Shown here: piece by piece, positions 25,058-36,288 of the stretch
How positions within the stretch are numbered: position 1 is the stretch's first letter
Layout: each line of letters opens with the position of its first letter
Assembly (NCBI RefSeq): GCF_033958435.1
Contig: NC_134145.1
Location: 42,125,501 to 42,189,500 of the forward strand
Origin: Carettochelys insculpta
Taxonomy: Eukaryota > Chordata > Testudines > Carettochelyidae
Direction of reading: 5' to 3'
Length of the DNA: 64,000 nucleotides
Program-made: the position numbers and the translations under genes
Notes under the pieces: model-generated
Seen by the model: the letters and a program-made list of their open reading frames with translations, nothing else
Databases searched by the model: none
What the model was told of the DNA's origin: nothing

Positions 25058-25280
25058 ATCAGCTCACGGGAATAAGGGGACTTCGAAGTAGGCGGGGTCC
25101 TTTCAAAAAGGAGCCCCATCAGGATGAGATGCACAGCGGCGATGTGCGTCAATTTCGAAGGGCTGCGGCCGCCCGCATGCTAATGAAGCGCTGAATATGC
25201 ATTTCAGCGCTTCATTAGTAAACTTCGAAATGGCCATTTGTGTGGCCATTTCGAAGTTTGGGGCTCGTGTAGACGTAGCC
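25058..25280. mobile_element. Half of a fold-back MITE (right arm only)
   Basis: The sequence matches the right arm of the fold-back element at 43928-44363 from its central loop (GCTCACGGGAATAAGGGG) to the tip GTGTAGACGTAGCC. The left arm is missing and the break lies at the loop. It keeps TTCGAA sites with intact CpG, so it looks fairly young. Confidence 0.75.
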
Positions 25281-25665
25281 ACTATGTTGGAAATATCTAT
25301 ATAAAATGTTATTTTTAAAGCTGAACATATGACAATTTTTTATTTTTTACAGAAACGTGTCAGTTTTAGTGATGTTTTCACAGAGAAATTTTTTGGGGTC
25401 CAGGATTCTCTGGGCACCTTTGAGGAGAAAGAGGGATCAAGTACTGTGTTCATTGCTTTTATGTGAAATAGCATAAGAGTTAACCACAACACTAAATAAC
25501 ACAATGAAACAGTGTGACCTCAAAGTTAGGAAAACCAGAGTTACACACTGACTAGTCAGCTATGCTTCTCATCTGCAATCAGACACATACAACCAGGCAG
25601 CAGCAGAAATTCTATTCTGTTCTGATAATACAGTACTGTATTGTGTTAAACATAAAGTAATAAAA
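25281..25665. other. No gene seen
   Basis: Short AT-rich spacer between two MITEs. Nothing recognised. Confidence 0.5.
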
Positions 25666-25668
25666 ATA

Positions 25669-26401
25669 GGCTACGTCTACACTAGCACACTATGTCAAAG
25701 TAGCCTATTTCTAAGTAAGAACATTGAAATAGGCTACTTCAACACGTATCATCTACATGTCCCCAGGGCTGGTGCCGTCGATGTTCAAAGTCAAAGTAGA
25801 GACAGGGAATGTCGAAAGGAGCTGCCCCGGAAGGAAATGCGGAGCATCCACACATGCAAGCATTCTCCGTTGAACTAAGGGGCCAGCAAAGCCTGCGGAC
25901 AGAGTCACAAGCTGGACAAGCCCTTCTGGGACAAGAGCAAGCCGCTCCCTTAAAGGGCCCCTCCCAGACACACTTGGCCTGCACAGCACAAGGTCCACAG
26001 AGCCAACAACCGGTTGAAGACCCCCTGCACACAGCATGGATCCCCAGCAGCAGCAGCAGCAGCAGCCAGAAGCCCTGGGCTAAGGGCTGCTGCAGGCGGC
26101 GACCATAGAGCCCTGCAGGGGCTGGACAGAGCGTCTTTCAACCCCTCAGCTGATGGCCACCATGGAGGACCCCGCTATTTCGATGTAGCAGGATGTGAAT
26201 GGTCTACACACACCCTACTTCAACGTTCAACATCGAAGTAGGGCACTATTCCCATCTTTGGATAGGAATAGCAATTTCGATGTCTCGCCGCCTAACGTTG
26301 ATTTCAACATTGAAATAGCGCACAGTGCGTGTAGACGTGACGCATGCTATTTTGACGCTGTGCCAGCTACTTCAAAGTAGCTGGCTAGTGTAGATGTACC
26401 C
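25669..26401. mobile_element. Non-autonomous Harbinger-like element, copy B (733 bp)
   Basis: It opens with GGCTACGTCTACACTAGC and ends with GTGTAGATGTACCC, flanked by ATA on both sides (25666-25668 and 26402-26404). It aligns with copy A over its whole length, including the CTTAAAGGGCCCCTCCCAGA block, a CAG run (longer here) and an internal GTCTACACACACCCTACTTC segment. Open frames inside it on both strands are by-products of the CAG run and GC content. Confidence 0.75.
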
Positions 26402-27793
26402 ATAAAGAGAAAACTCTGACAGAGTCAAGAAACTGTTTCTATTCTTCTTTAGTTTTGACTAAGATGGTTCATAGTAGCATTTTTTTAACACATACTTACG
26501 TTTCCAAGCTGTAGTAAGTCATTTTTCAGGTGTAAACTTTGGAAAGAACAAACATAGATCTTTGTTCTGCATTTGAAACATTTCTGAGTTAGGAACAATC
26601 ACCATTCTTGAGCTCTTTGTTATTCTGAAGTTCTATTATAATTGGATGGAAAAACAAACTAATTGACTGTATTAGGGTTTCTGATTTGGAAACAGTCATT
26701 TCTGCACAAATATATTTTTTACAAAAATACTTTTTTTTTGGTTTGTTTTCATTTCAATAAGGGACAAAAACAAATTTTGAAAAATGAAAGATGGTTTGAT
26801 AGGTCTAATAGTTTTCTGTGGTTTTAAAAGAGTATTTATTGGTGGTCTCAGAAATACATACAAAGTATTTGTCATTCTACATTGCTATCTTTGTTTACCC
26901 AATCTGTCTGTTTATGAAGAAAATTGCAGAAATCCCATTGATTTCAATTAAAAACTACCCTCCCAACACAGAACATAGCAATCTAAATTTTTGCATAGTA
27001 TTCAGAATGTCCTGTAGCAATCACATATTTTTAGTGTTCCATCAAATTCATGACTTCTTTAGAGATACATACTGAAATATCTGTTCCATGTTCCAAAGGA
27101 TCCTAATCTTATCACATGACTCTTTTCATTGTTTCTGGTATAGTTCATTCTCTCTCTGGCAGTCTTTTGTAGCTAAGCTAATCTTGTATCTTAACTAATG
27201 TAATAAGAAAGTAAATGTTAGCTTTTCGGAACTGTCTGGATCTGCATTAGATAACAGGCACTATGATTAAATCCTGTCTCCGATGCACAGTATTACAATA
27301 AAATAAAGCATATTTAGATCTTTTCTTCCCATTTAAAAAGGTAGGCTTTTGAGAACTAATGATAACTGTGTTGAAGTATGTTTGGATTTGTGTGCGCGTG
27401 GGTTTTGCACACATGCGCACACACACACAAGCTATTTCTCCCTCACCATATATGCAGATTTTGTATTGATATAGATGGTCTAGATAGTATTTGGTCCTGC
27501 CATGAGCACAGGGGACTTGATCACCTCTTCCTTCCAGTTCTATAATTCTGTAAGAAGGAAATCCAACAAGTAGTACATGACATGACTCAATGTGGAAATA
27601 TATTTAAAATAAATCAGTAAGTGAATGAAAAATAAGGTTGTCAACTCAGTGATTGTGATGGAGAATAACATTAATATTTTATAATGTTAAAACATTTGTT
27701 GTTAAACAAGAGACTGGCAATAGATTGCTGTTTCATCACTATATCCATTTGTCTGTTGATACACTCCTGTTCTCAGTCCTATTTTGGTCTTCC
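26402..27793. other. No gene seen; CR1-like tail relic
   Basis: AT-rich DNA. At about 27470-27555 a stretch ending CTTCCTTCCAGTTCTATAAT on the plus strand resembles the 3' end of a CR1 LINE or of a SINE with that tail. A mixed GT/CA-rich stretch lies at 27390-27430. No coding signal. Confidence 0.45.
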
Positions 27794-27804
27794 AGGCCCT
27801 CATC

Positions 27805-30800
27805 AACTCTGCCATGAAGCCACTGAGAGCTCCATGCCAGTCCCAAGCCTGTATGAAGGAGGAGGGTTGGTCAGATGTGTGTCGATGCGCTGACTGTCAA
27901 ACAACAATACTAATGAAATCTGATGCCAGTACAACCAAATGTTAAAATGTGCCAGCTCAGACGTCATCCAGATAAACAAGGTCCGCGATACCAATTGAGC
28001 AATTGGGGTTGGGTTGATAAGTTGGCTACCGAAAGAAAATTACACCCAACACTTAAGCTATCCACTGGAACATGGAACGTCCAAACACTGTGGGCAACTG
28101 GAAGATTAGAGCTGCTTCAGAAGGAAATGGAGAGATATTGATGTGGTATACTGGGACTGGCAGAGATGCATTGGATGGGATCAGGAGAGATACGTGGTTG
28201 TGAAGGCATTTGGTCAGGAAACGAAACGAAGCATGAAGCAGGAGTTGGATTCCTTCTTAGCAAAACAGCTAGAAGAGCATTATTAGGATACAAACTGGTG
28301 AATGTAAGAATGATGGTCGCGCGGTTTGAAGCAAAACCGTTCAACAGCTCAGTCATTCAGGTGTATGCACCCATGTCAGACAGTACGGAGGAAGAGATTG
28401 AGCTATTTTATAAAGATTTGACAAAGACAGTGGAGGAGATACTGAAGAAAGATATGTTGATCATCGGAGGAGATTGGAATGTGAAGGTTGGAACACATAA
28501 TGAAAGTTGGGAGAGAGTCATGGGAAGGTTTGGATATGGAGAAAGAAATGAACAAGGTGAGAAACTGTTAGAATTTGCTACAGAGCATGAGATGGCGATT
28601 TGCAACATGAGGTTCCAACAAAAGGACTGTAGAAAGTGGGCATGGTGATCGAATGATGGGAAGTCTAAGAACATGATAGATATGATTTTGATAAGAAGAT
28701 GGGTAACACAGCGGTGCTGGACTTTCCAAGGAGCGGATATAGACTCAGACCACAGTCCAGCGATCGCAAACATCAAGATAAAACTCAAAAGAAAATGTAA
28801 GACACAGTTTAAGAAAAGAAGAGATGTGGCGAGGCTATGTGAGGAAGAAACAGGAAATGCATACAAAACAGTGCTCAAAGAGAAGATTAAGAATATTGCA
28901 ACAGAGAAAGACCTAGATAAAAGTCGCAGGGATACCCATCGCTATAGAAGAGGCAATTGAGCAGACTGTTCCGGAAGAAGAAAAGATCAATAAGAAGTGG
29001 ATTACCCAGAAGACACTGAAGTTGGTTCAAGAGAAAAGAGCGTTGAAGATCAGAAGAGATGTTTCTGAGATGGCAGAACAGCAATACAGGATGAAATGCA
29101 ATGAGGTAAGGGAAGCAGCCAGAAAGGATAAGAAGAAATGATTAGAGGAGCAATGTGAAGATATTGAGAGGTATTACGGTGAGTGTAAGACTAGGGAGGT
29201 GTATAAGACCATTAGGAATATTAAAAGGAAAGGGCAACCAAAGCAGATGGCAATCAAAGATGAGAACGAAGAAGTGCTGATAAACAGGGAGAAGATTGTG
29301 CAGCAATGGATGAGATATTGCACTGATCTATACAAAGCACAGTTGGACCGAAGTGTCTCAGAGAGACTGATTGAAGAATCGAAAGAGATATCTCCCCTGA
29401 GCATCGAGAGAGAGATGGATATTTCACAGGAGAAAGTAGAAAAAGCAGTGAAATGACTAAAGAACAGCAAGAGCCCTGGAAATGATAAGATTACGGGAGA
29501 GATGATCAAATATGGCAGAGAAAGCATGATTCATAAAATGCACCGACTATGTAATATAGCATGGAAAGAAGGGAAGGCAACTAAGGAATGGACAAGATCT
29601 GTGCTAGTGACAATACCTAAGAAAGGAAGTACTGGAGTGCAAGAACTACAGAACAATTGCCCCAACGAGTCATCTGGTAAGGTGCTGATGATGATACTGA
29701 CTGAGAGATTAAGATCACATATAGAAGAACATATAGCAGACGAGCAAGCAGGGTTCAGAAAAGACAGAAGTACCATACAGCAGATATTGGCACTGAGACT
29801 GATAGCGGAGAAAGCTAGATGAAAGAACAAAAACGTGTAAGCTTGCTTTGTCCATTTTCAAAAGGCATTTGACAGTATTGATCAGAAAGTGACTTGGGCG
29901 GTGTTGGAGTCATATGGAATAGATAGCAGACTAATACGGTTGTTGAAAGATATCAATGATAATGCGGAGGCAGCAGTGAGAACATGCGGGGAGTTGGGAA
30001 GATGGTTTAAAACAAGCAGAGGTATGAGACAAGAAGATCCAATATTGCCAAGTATCTTCATCACACATTTGGAGAGAGCGATGGACAAGATCAAGGAAGA
30101 GGTAGAAGGGATATCTGCACAGGGGAAAAGAATTAACAACTTGAGGTTTGCGGATGATATAGTTATCATTGAGGAAGATGAGGAGAAGCTAGTGAAAATG
30201 GTGCAGGTATTAAACGAAGAAGGGAAGCAGTATGGACTGATTATGAACATCGATAAAACAAAAACAATGGTATTTGGAGATAAGAAAATAAGAAGGACGA
30301 TCAGCGTGGATGATATTGAACTCGAAAATGTAGAGAAGTTCACATATTTTGGGAGCAACATAACGTATGATCTAGACTGTAAGAAGGAAATAGCGACTAG
30401 AATAGCAAAAGCAAGAGCCAGTTTGAAGGCGATGGATAAGATCTGGAAAAGCAAAGCAATTAGCTTAAGAAGGAAGCTGGGTGTTTTGAAAACGTGTGTA
30501 TTCAGCAGCATGTTGTACGGATGTGAAACACGGGTGATAACAAAAGATTCGAAAAAAGAATATTGGCGTTCGAAAGAAGTTGTTATAGAAAGATTCTGAG
30601 AATAGGATGGATGCAGAAGGTCACCAATGAGGAATTATATAGGAAGATACAGCCGAAAGAGAACCTGCTGTAGAAGGGTATAAAACGGAACCTACAACTA
30701 TTTGGACATATTTGCGAAATGAACGACGAATGAAAAATCAAGACCCTAGTATTCGGCTTAATGGATGGTTCGAATAGGAGAGGCAGACCCCACAGAGAAT

Positions 30801-30945
30801 GGATAGATGATGTAGTAGATTGGTGCAGAGCTAGTCTACAGAAACTAAGCCACTCTGCACTGGATAGAGAAAGATGGAATGAAATAGTGAGAGAGGCATC
30901 AGACACCAATGGGTGCTGAGCCCACAGTTATTGATGATGATGATG
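27805..30945 (+). mobile_element. Full-length RTE-class LINE with 11-bp target duplication
   Basis: The element is bounded by the identical 11-mer AGGCCCTCATC at 27794-27804 and 30946-30956. It is 3141 bp long, the size expected of RTE LINEs. It starts with a short leader, carries one endonuclease-RT reading region, and ends in a GATGATGATG microsatellite tail with no poly-A, as RTE elements do. The perfect duplication and complete 5' end mean a whole insertion whose ends are still preserved. Confidence 0.85.
27923..30919 (+). pseudogene. RTE-class endonuclease/reverse transcriptase polyprotein, broken
   Basis: The N-terminal apurinic-type endonuclease shows TGTWNVQT (about 28065), LAEMHW (28157), IQVYAPMSD (28355), GGDWNVKVG (28467) and DSDHSP (28743), so its metal and catalytic positions are present. 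The reverse transcriptase follows with SKSPGNDKITGEM (29470), EQAGFRKDRST (29740), FQKAFDSID (29860) and the catalytic FADDIVII (30150). The tail carries LYGCET (30517) and GRPHREWIDDV (30782). It would nick target DNA and prime reverse transcription there. Stops at 28139, 28646, 29139, 29454, 29820, 29838, 30671 and 30731, and frame changes near 28925 and 30560, inactivate it. The final stop is at 30917. Confidence 0.85.
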
Positions 30946-30956
30946 AGGCCCTCATC

Positions 30957-31884
30957 CTTCAGCAAACTCCACACATGCTTTTCCTGTCACCGTTATAGAC
31001 ACCCACTCAAATCTGCATTACCCCATGTATTCAGGGATCTGCCTCAGCCAAATTCCTTGAAAGTTTGGAGTCTGAGTGTAAAACCTTCAAAAAAGAATGA
31101 GTTGCTCTGCACAGCAGAGACTCATTCCTGCACTATTGTGACCTGTTTGTGCATAATATGAAAGAATTTCTGAAGTACAAAGAAGGATGCATTTTACTTG
31201 GCTGTACTCCTTAAATTATGATCAACAGACTGCAGATTTTAACTGCTTGATGGAGTTCTGCATGTGTATCCATCCACGAAAATATGAAAGCTGAAAGGTA
31301 TGTTAGTCTGTGTGAAAGGGGACAGACAGAAGGTTCATAGAAGGTTTTTCATGCTTAGGAAGCCACTCACCATCCTGCCCATCCAAAGAGTATTGGAGTA
31401 TTCAGCAGCAGCACAAAAAATGTGAAGAGGTTGTCCCTTCAATGACCCTAACTGGAAACTTACAAAATGTCACCATCTATCAGAATCATAATCACAACAA
31501 AAACCAGAGTCTCTGAAAAAGAAGGTTAACAATAATAACACAGTGCCCCAGATCCCCACACAATGCAAAGCAATCAGCAGTAATACACAAACCTTATTGC
31601 ATCTTTTATCTGCATGTATGCAAGTAAGCACCAGAAAAAAAGGGATATAAAAATGCCAGTTTACAAGATCCAGATGAAGAAAATACAATTCCTTAATTAA
31701 ATAATACTGTTTGTCACCTAGCAGCGAGTGGGCTTCTTCTAAAGCCAATTATTGGGCTTGGAAAATAAAACAAGAGGCCAGGTTCTTAGCTGAAGCACAT
31801 TAGTGTTTTTCCATGGGTTTCAAGGGAGCTCTGCTGATTTATGCCAGTTTGGGATTTGGCCCCATAGTCTTCAAAAGACTCTAA
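30957..31884. other. No gene seen
   Basis: AT-rich spacer. The frame at 31470-31748 on the minus strand has no domain and includes a hydrophobic stretch of the kind that arises by chance in T-rich DNA. Confidence 0.5.
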
Positions 31885-32188
31885 GGCTGTGTCTACACTA
31901 CAAAATAACTTCAAAGTTGATTATTTCGAAGTACAGCTTAAAAGTATGGAGTTCACACACAAAATACATGCTCCCTTACTTTGAAGCAGGCTTTTCCCTA
32001 CTTCAAAATTAAACATCCAAACACAAATACTCCCTGCTTCAAAGTAAAGAGACAGGATATGATGCAGGCAGGGGGTCGCATGACCAACAAGCCCTTCTGG
32101 GCTCCCAGCCAGCCAACCCCTTAAAGGGCCCTTCTTGCACCCACAGCCCGCACATGCTCAAGGCTGACAGGCCGAGAACAGCAGCAGC

Positions 32189-33662
32189 ATGTACACAGGG
32201 GAACAGCCGGAGACCATGCCAGCTCCCTACCTCAATGAGGACGATGTCCTCACAATCCTGCTCAGCTTGCTGGCTATGCTGCTCGCCATGCAGCACCAGC
32301 AGCGCAGGCAGTTTGCTTGCTTGGGACCCAGCCTTGAGGACCTTACCACCCTCATGCTGCCTCCTTCCCATTCTCCCGCCAGCCGGAGCCAGTGGGCCTA
32401 CATCACCAGCACTGAATGGTGGGACCGGCTGGTGCTGGAGGACTGGGACAATGAGCAGTGGCTGAAGAATTTCAGGATGACCCAGCAGACATTCAAGGAC
32501 CTCTGCCGCTGGCTCGCCCCAGTCCTCCAGCACCAGGACACCTGTATGTGTCTAGAGCTCCTGGTGCAGAAGAGGGTGGCCATCACACTATGGCAGCTGG
32601 CCAGCCCCAACAGCCACAGATCTGTCGGCCACCAATTTGGCTTAGGCAAGGCCACCATCGGAGCAGTGCTGAAGGATGTATGGCCAGCCCTCACCATGGA
32701 CCCACCCTGGGGAGGGGACGACCAGGCAGGAGGCAGGGGACTCCTGGTGGGGGCAGGGGGCACCTGGTGGGGGCAGGGGGCCCCCAGTCTGGTGGTCATG
32801 GATTCCCCCGCTTCCCCCTACAGGTTGTCCAAGCCTTCAACGCAGTGCTCCTGTGATGTCTTGTGACCCTGGGGGACCTGGTCACCGCCCTTGCTGGGTT
32901 CACGGACCTGGGCTTCGCCACCTGTTTTGGAGCCCTGGATGGGACACGTTGCAATCTGGGGTCTGGACTACAGCAGGAGTGCCTACATAAACAGGAAGAG
33001 GTACCACTTATTGGTACTCTAGGTCCTGGTGGATGCGAGGGGCCATTTCCTGGATGTGTGTGTGGAGTGGCTGGGCAGATCCCATGATGCCCGGGTGTTC
33101 CAGAATTCATGGCTGGGGCGCTGGATGCAGGATGGCATGTATGATCCCCCTCAGGAGCTCCTGCTCAGGGACATCATGATGCCCCCCGCATCGTGGCCGA
33201 CACCACGTACCTCTGCACCCATGGCTCATGCGGCCCTATACCGGACACACCACGCCGGCCCAGGGCATCTTTAACAGTCATGTCTATCATGCCAGGGACA
33301 CAGTCGCGTGGGCGTTTGGGAGACTGAAGGGGCGGTTTCTCTGCCTCCTTACTCGGCTGGATGTCAGCCTTCCGAATGTCTCCATGGTCATTGCCGCCTG
33401 CTGTGCCCTCCACAACTTAGTGGAGGGCCACCAGGAGCCCTTCATGCAGGGCTGGGCAGCGGACCGGGAGGCCAGCTATAAGCAGTTGCCAGCTGCCCTG
33501 GGCTGTGAGGCACAGCGGTATGGGGTCAGGGTCCGGGATGCCCTGTGCTGGGTCTTCACACAGGGCCAGCCCTGCCCCCCCAGCCACACACCACACGACA
33601 CCACCCTGCACCCCTCACCGCCCCCCACCCACAGGAAGCACCTAGGACATGGGCTAGGGTGA
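32189..33662 (+). pseudogene. PIF/Harbinger DDE transposase, nearly complete but broken
   Basis: Exon 1 opens MYTGEQPETM and carries a helical N-terminal domain (NEQWLKNFRMTQQTFKDLCR, about residues 88-107) and GLGKATIGAVLKD. An intron of 146 bp is likely at 32678-32823 (GTATGG...CCTACAG). Exon 2 continues VVQAFNAVLL, then a TGA at 32854. The first catalytic aspartate is in FGALDGT (about 32940) and the second in RSHDARVF (about 33086). In the third block, TVAWAFGRLKGRF, the glutamate expected from VEHAFxRLKG is alanine. Frame changes near 32950 and 33190 add to the damage. An enzyme with this third position lost should not cut DNA. Confidence 0.85.
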
Positions 33663-33679
33663 GAACATTTAATGGGGGA

Positions 33680-33685
33680 AATAAA
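33680..33685 (+). terminator. Polyadenylation signal of the transposase
   Basis: AATAAA directly after the end of the transposase frame at 33662, before a poly-G run. It is well placed to end the transposase transcript between the convergent genes. Confidence 0.55.
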
Positions 33686-33850
33686 GTAACATACAATACT
33701 GAACGGAACGTGGAAACCTTCATGTGCATGGGGGGGGGGGGCTGGTTGGCAGTGGGGAGGCGGGGTCTCGGGTGGAGGACTGGACTGGAGAGGGAGGCCG
33801 AGATGGGCATTGGGTCAGTTGGTTTGAGGAGTGGGGGACTGGGAGCCACA

Positions 33851-35294
33851 TCAGCCATGGCCCCCCCTACCACCCCGGGACCAGGGTCCCCTGTGGGGCT
33901 GTGACAGGACCAGGACCACGGGGAGGTAGGGCTGGGGTGGGGGTGCTGCAGGATCTGCCCCCACGGGGTATGCAGGAGGGGCCACTGGGGCTGGGTCAGG
34001 AGCGCCTGCCTCCGTCAGCAGCCACCAGGCCAGCTCAAGGTGCTCAGCTGGCGACAGGTCTGCCACACATCGGGCAGTGGCTGAAGGGGCAGCTGCAGCT
34101 GGAGGGGTGGTCGTGGCTTGCAGGGCAGCCACAGGATGGGCTGGTGAGGGGGCAGGAGGCTGGGCGAGGTGGCCAGCCAAGGCTTGGAGCACAAGATCCA
34201 TGCTGTTGGCCAGCCTTACCCCCATGTCCCGTTCCATCGCCAGCCATTACTGCAGCACACCAGTCAGCTCCCACACGATGACCCTCCTCATCCCTCCACC
34301 ACTGTATCCGAGGGGCCCACCCATGGCCATGGGGGGATGCAGGATGGGGCGGCCTCCTGGCCTTCTGCAGCTGCGGCCTCTTCAGGACTGTAAGGATGGC
34401 CAGATGGCGAGGGACCTGTGGAGACAGGAGGGGACAGGGGGATGGACCATTAGTACTGGCTCCTGACCCGGGGGGGGCGGTGCTGGATCTCCTGCTCCCT
34501 TGCCCCCTGCCCCGCCTCCCGATGGCCTGTGGGATCCCGGATGCCCAGGGGTTTCCACTTGGCAAGGATCCACCCATGCTCTCCCCCTCCCCCATCCTCA
34601 GGTGTGTGGACTGTGGGGCTATTCTGGGAGGGGCCCCTTCCCCATCCCTTGCAATGTCCCACTCTCCCCAAATGTACCAGCTGTGACTTTCCGAATCTGG
34701 AGCGAGGCCCAGCTGGATGATGTCTGGCTCGGTGTTGCAGAGGGGAGGGTGATGACGAGGGTCCCGTCGCTGGAGCCCCCATCATCCCCCTCGGTCTCAG
34801 TGAACCAGTCTCCGCACGGAGGACTGGTAGTGCTGGAGGGCCCCACCTCCTCACTGCTGTCTGCAGGGGAGGGAATGGCGATGTCCAAAAGGTGGTCTGG
34901 GCTGGCCACCTCGCTCGGCCCCAGGAGACTATGCAGCTCCTGGTAGTGGGGGGCAGTGCACGGGCTGTGCCCCTGACTGGCTGGCAGCATCACAGGCCCT
35001 GAAATATGCCTGGCGCAGCTCCTTGACTTTAATTCAGATGTTGCTACCGGGGTGGTTGGGGTGTCCTTGGGTGGCGAGACTGCTGGCCAGCCAGTCAAAT
35101 GCCTCAGCATTGCGCTAGCAGGTTCCGGTTTCCTGCAGGACCTCCTTCTCCTCCCACAGAGCAAGGAAGTCCTTCAGCTCTGCCTCTGTCCAGGTGGATC
35201 CCATCCTGGCACCACCCTTGCCTGAGCCCTGTGAGTCCTGGAACCCCTCCTCTGGAGGTCCCGGAGGGAGAGGGGGATCCTGCCATGCAGCCAT
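33851..35294 (-). pseudogene. Harbinger Myb/SANT-like DNA-binding protein, broken
   Basis: A minus-strand start at 35294 gives MAAWQDPPLP and then the DNA-binding block STWTEAELKDFLALWEEKEV. Its WTEAELKDFLALW part equals WMELELQDFLTLW of the 14.0-kb copy. A TAG at 35115-35117 falls inside it, followed by RNAEAFDWLASSLA and, after another stop, KVKELRQAYFRA. An acidic SSDGTLVITLPS segment precedes a GT site near 34700, aligned with the donor of the 14.0-kb copy. The distal exon encodes MERDMGVRLANSMDLVLQAL (from 34237) and a proline/alanine-rich tail. It is the partner gene of the transposase, inactive here. Confidence 0.75.
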
Positions 35295-35560
35295 GGTGGG
35301 TAGGGGCTGCAGAGGCTGACAGGTGCTTCAAGGAGGGGCAGTCCAGGGCAGAGCTCGTGCTGCCCCTGCCCGTGGCATACTCTTAGCTTCCTGCCTGGGG
35401 TTGACAGGGAGCTGCTTCCTTTAAGGCAGCCATCAGGGACCATAGAGCCCTGACTGGGCTGGCCAGACTGTCTTCGTCCTCTGGCATGGGGGCCTCCTTG
35501 GAGGACTGCTTACTTCGAAGTAAGGAGTGCAGAGCATCTACACACGTTAACTTCGAAGTT

Positions 35561-35909
35561 ACATTATTCCCCAGATAATAAAGATTTGTGGCTTAACAAC
35601 AGGGTCTATTTGTGGGCCTGACAACTCACAACTAATTTAAAAAAAGTTGTTGATATGAGCTTGAAAAAAGGAAAGGAGAAACAATTTCCCAATTCAAATT
35701 AAACCCTGATTGGTGCATGAGAAATGAAATTGAAACATGGCATTTTGAAGTATAACATATTAGATTAAAACTTCTGACAGTGCATCATTTTGGAAGGACA
35801 ACACAAACAACAGATATCGTGGCTACCAATGAAGAGTGGAAAAAAGACCATGTTTTAGAAAAGGTGAGATGCAAGTTTAAGAGCATAAGTTCCAAATTTG
35901 TATCACAAA
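35561..35909. other. Spacer between two Harbinger-family elements
   Basis: About 350 bases of AT-rich DNA. Nothing recognised. Confidence 0.5.
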
Positions 35910-36288
35910 GGCTACGTCTACACTAGCCCCAACTTCGAAATGGCCATTTTGAAGTTTACTAATGAAGCACTAAAATGCATATTCAGCGCTTCATTAGCAT
36001 GTGGGCAGCCGCGGCACTTTGAAATTGATGTGCCTCGCCGCCACGCAGCTCGTCCCGACGGGGCCCCTTTTTGAAAGGACCGTGCCTACTTCGAAGTAGG
36101 AGGGGTCCTTTCGAAAAGGAGCCCCATCGGGACGAGCCACACGGCAGTGAGGCACGTCAATTTTGAAGTCCCGCGTCCGCCTGCATGCTAATGAAGCGCT
36201 GAATATGCATTTCAACCCCTCGTAAGTAAACTTCAAAATGGCCATTTGTGTGGCCATTTCGAAGTTTGGGGCTAGTGTAGACACAGCC
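35910..36288. mobile_element. Fold-back MITE (379 bp)
   Basis: The two arms, about 185 bases each, are inverted copies. The left begins GGCTACGTCTACACTAGCCC and the right ends GGGGCTAGTGTAGACACAGC. Arms contain TTCGAAATGGCCATT and CTAATGAAGC blocks and meet at a centre with TACTTCGAAGTAGG. The flanking triplets AAA and AAC differ at one base, as expected for a worn 3-bp duplication. It has no coding capacity; short open frames inside are a result of the hairpin. Confidence 0.85.

Larger units (their letters stand above)
31885..35560. mobile_element. Two-gene PIF/Harbinger element, best preserved copy
   Basis: The left tip GGCTGTGTCTACACTACA starts right after TAA, a plausible 3-bp target. 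The leader carries ATTTCGAAGTA-type palindromes. The transposase runs on the plus strand from 32.19 kb and the Myb-like gene on the minus strand from 35.29 kb, and the two converge near 33.7 kb. At the right the matching subterminal block CTTACTTCGAAGTAAGG and TTAACTTCGAAGTTA are present, but the outer tip seems lost, so the end at 35560 is approximate. GC content is far above the flanks. Confidence 0.85.

Noticed and set aside
25739..26141. Overlapping open frames with glutamine or alanine stretches
   Set aside because: They are readings of a CAG run inside a non-autonomous MITE in several frames.
32189..33662. Host-domesticated HARBI1-like gene
   Set aside because: It lies inside an element with a recognisable tip and partner gene, and has a stop, frame changes and a lost catalytic residue.
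32154..34946. Many long open frames on both strands
   Set aside because: The high GC content of the Harbinger element lowers stop frequency. Only the frames matching the transposase and Myb-like protein were kept.
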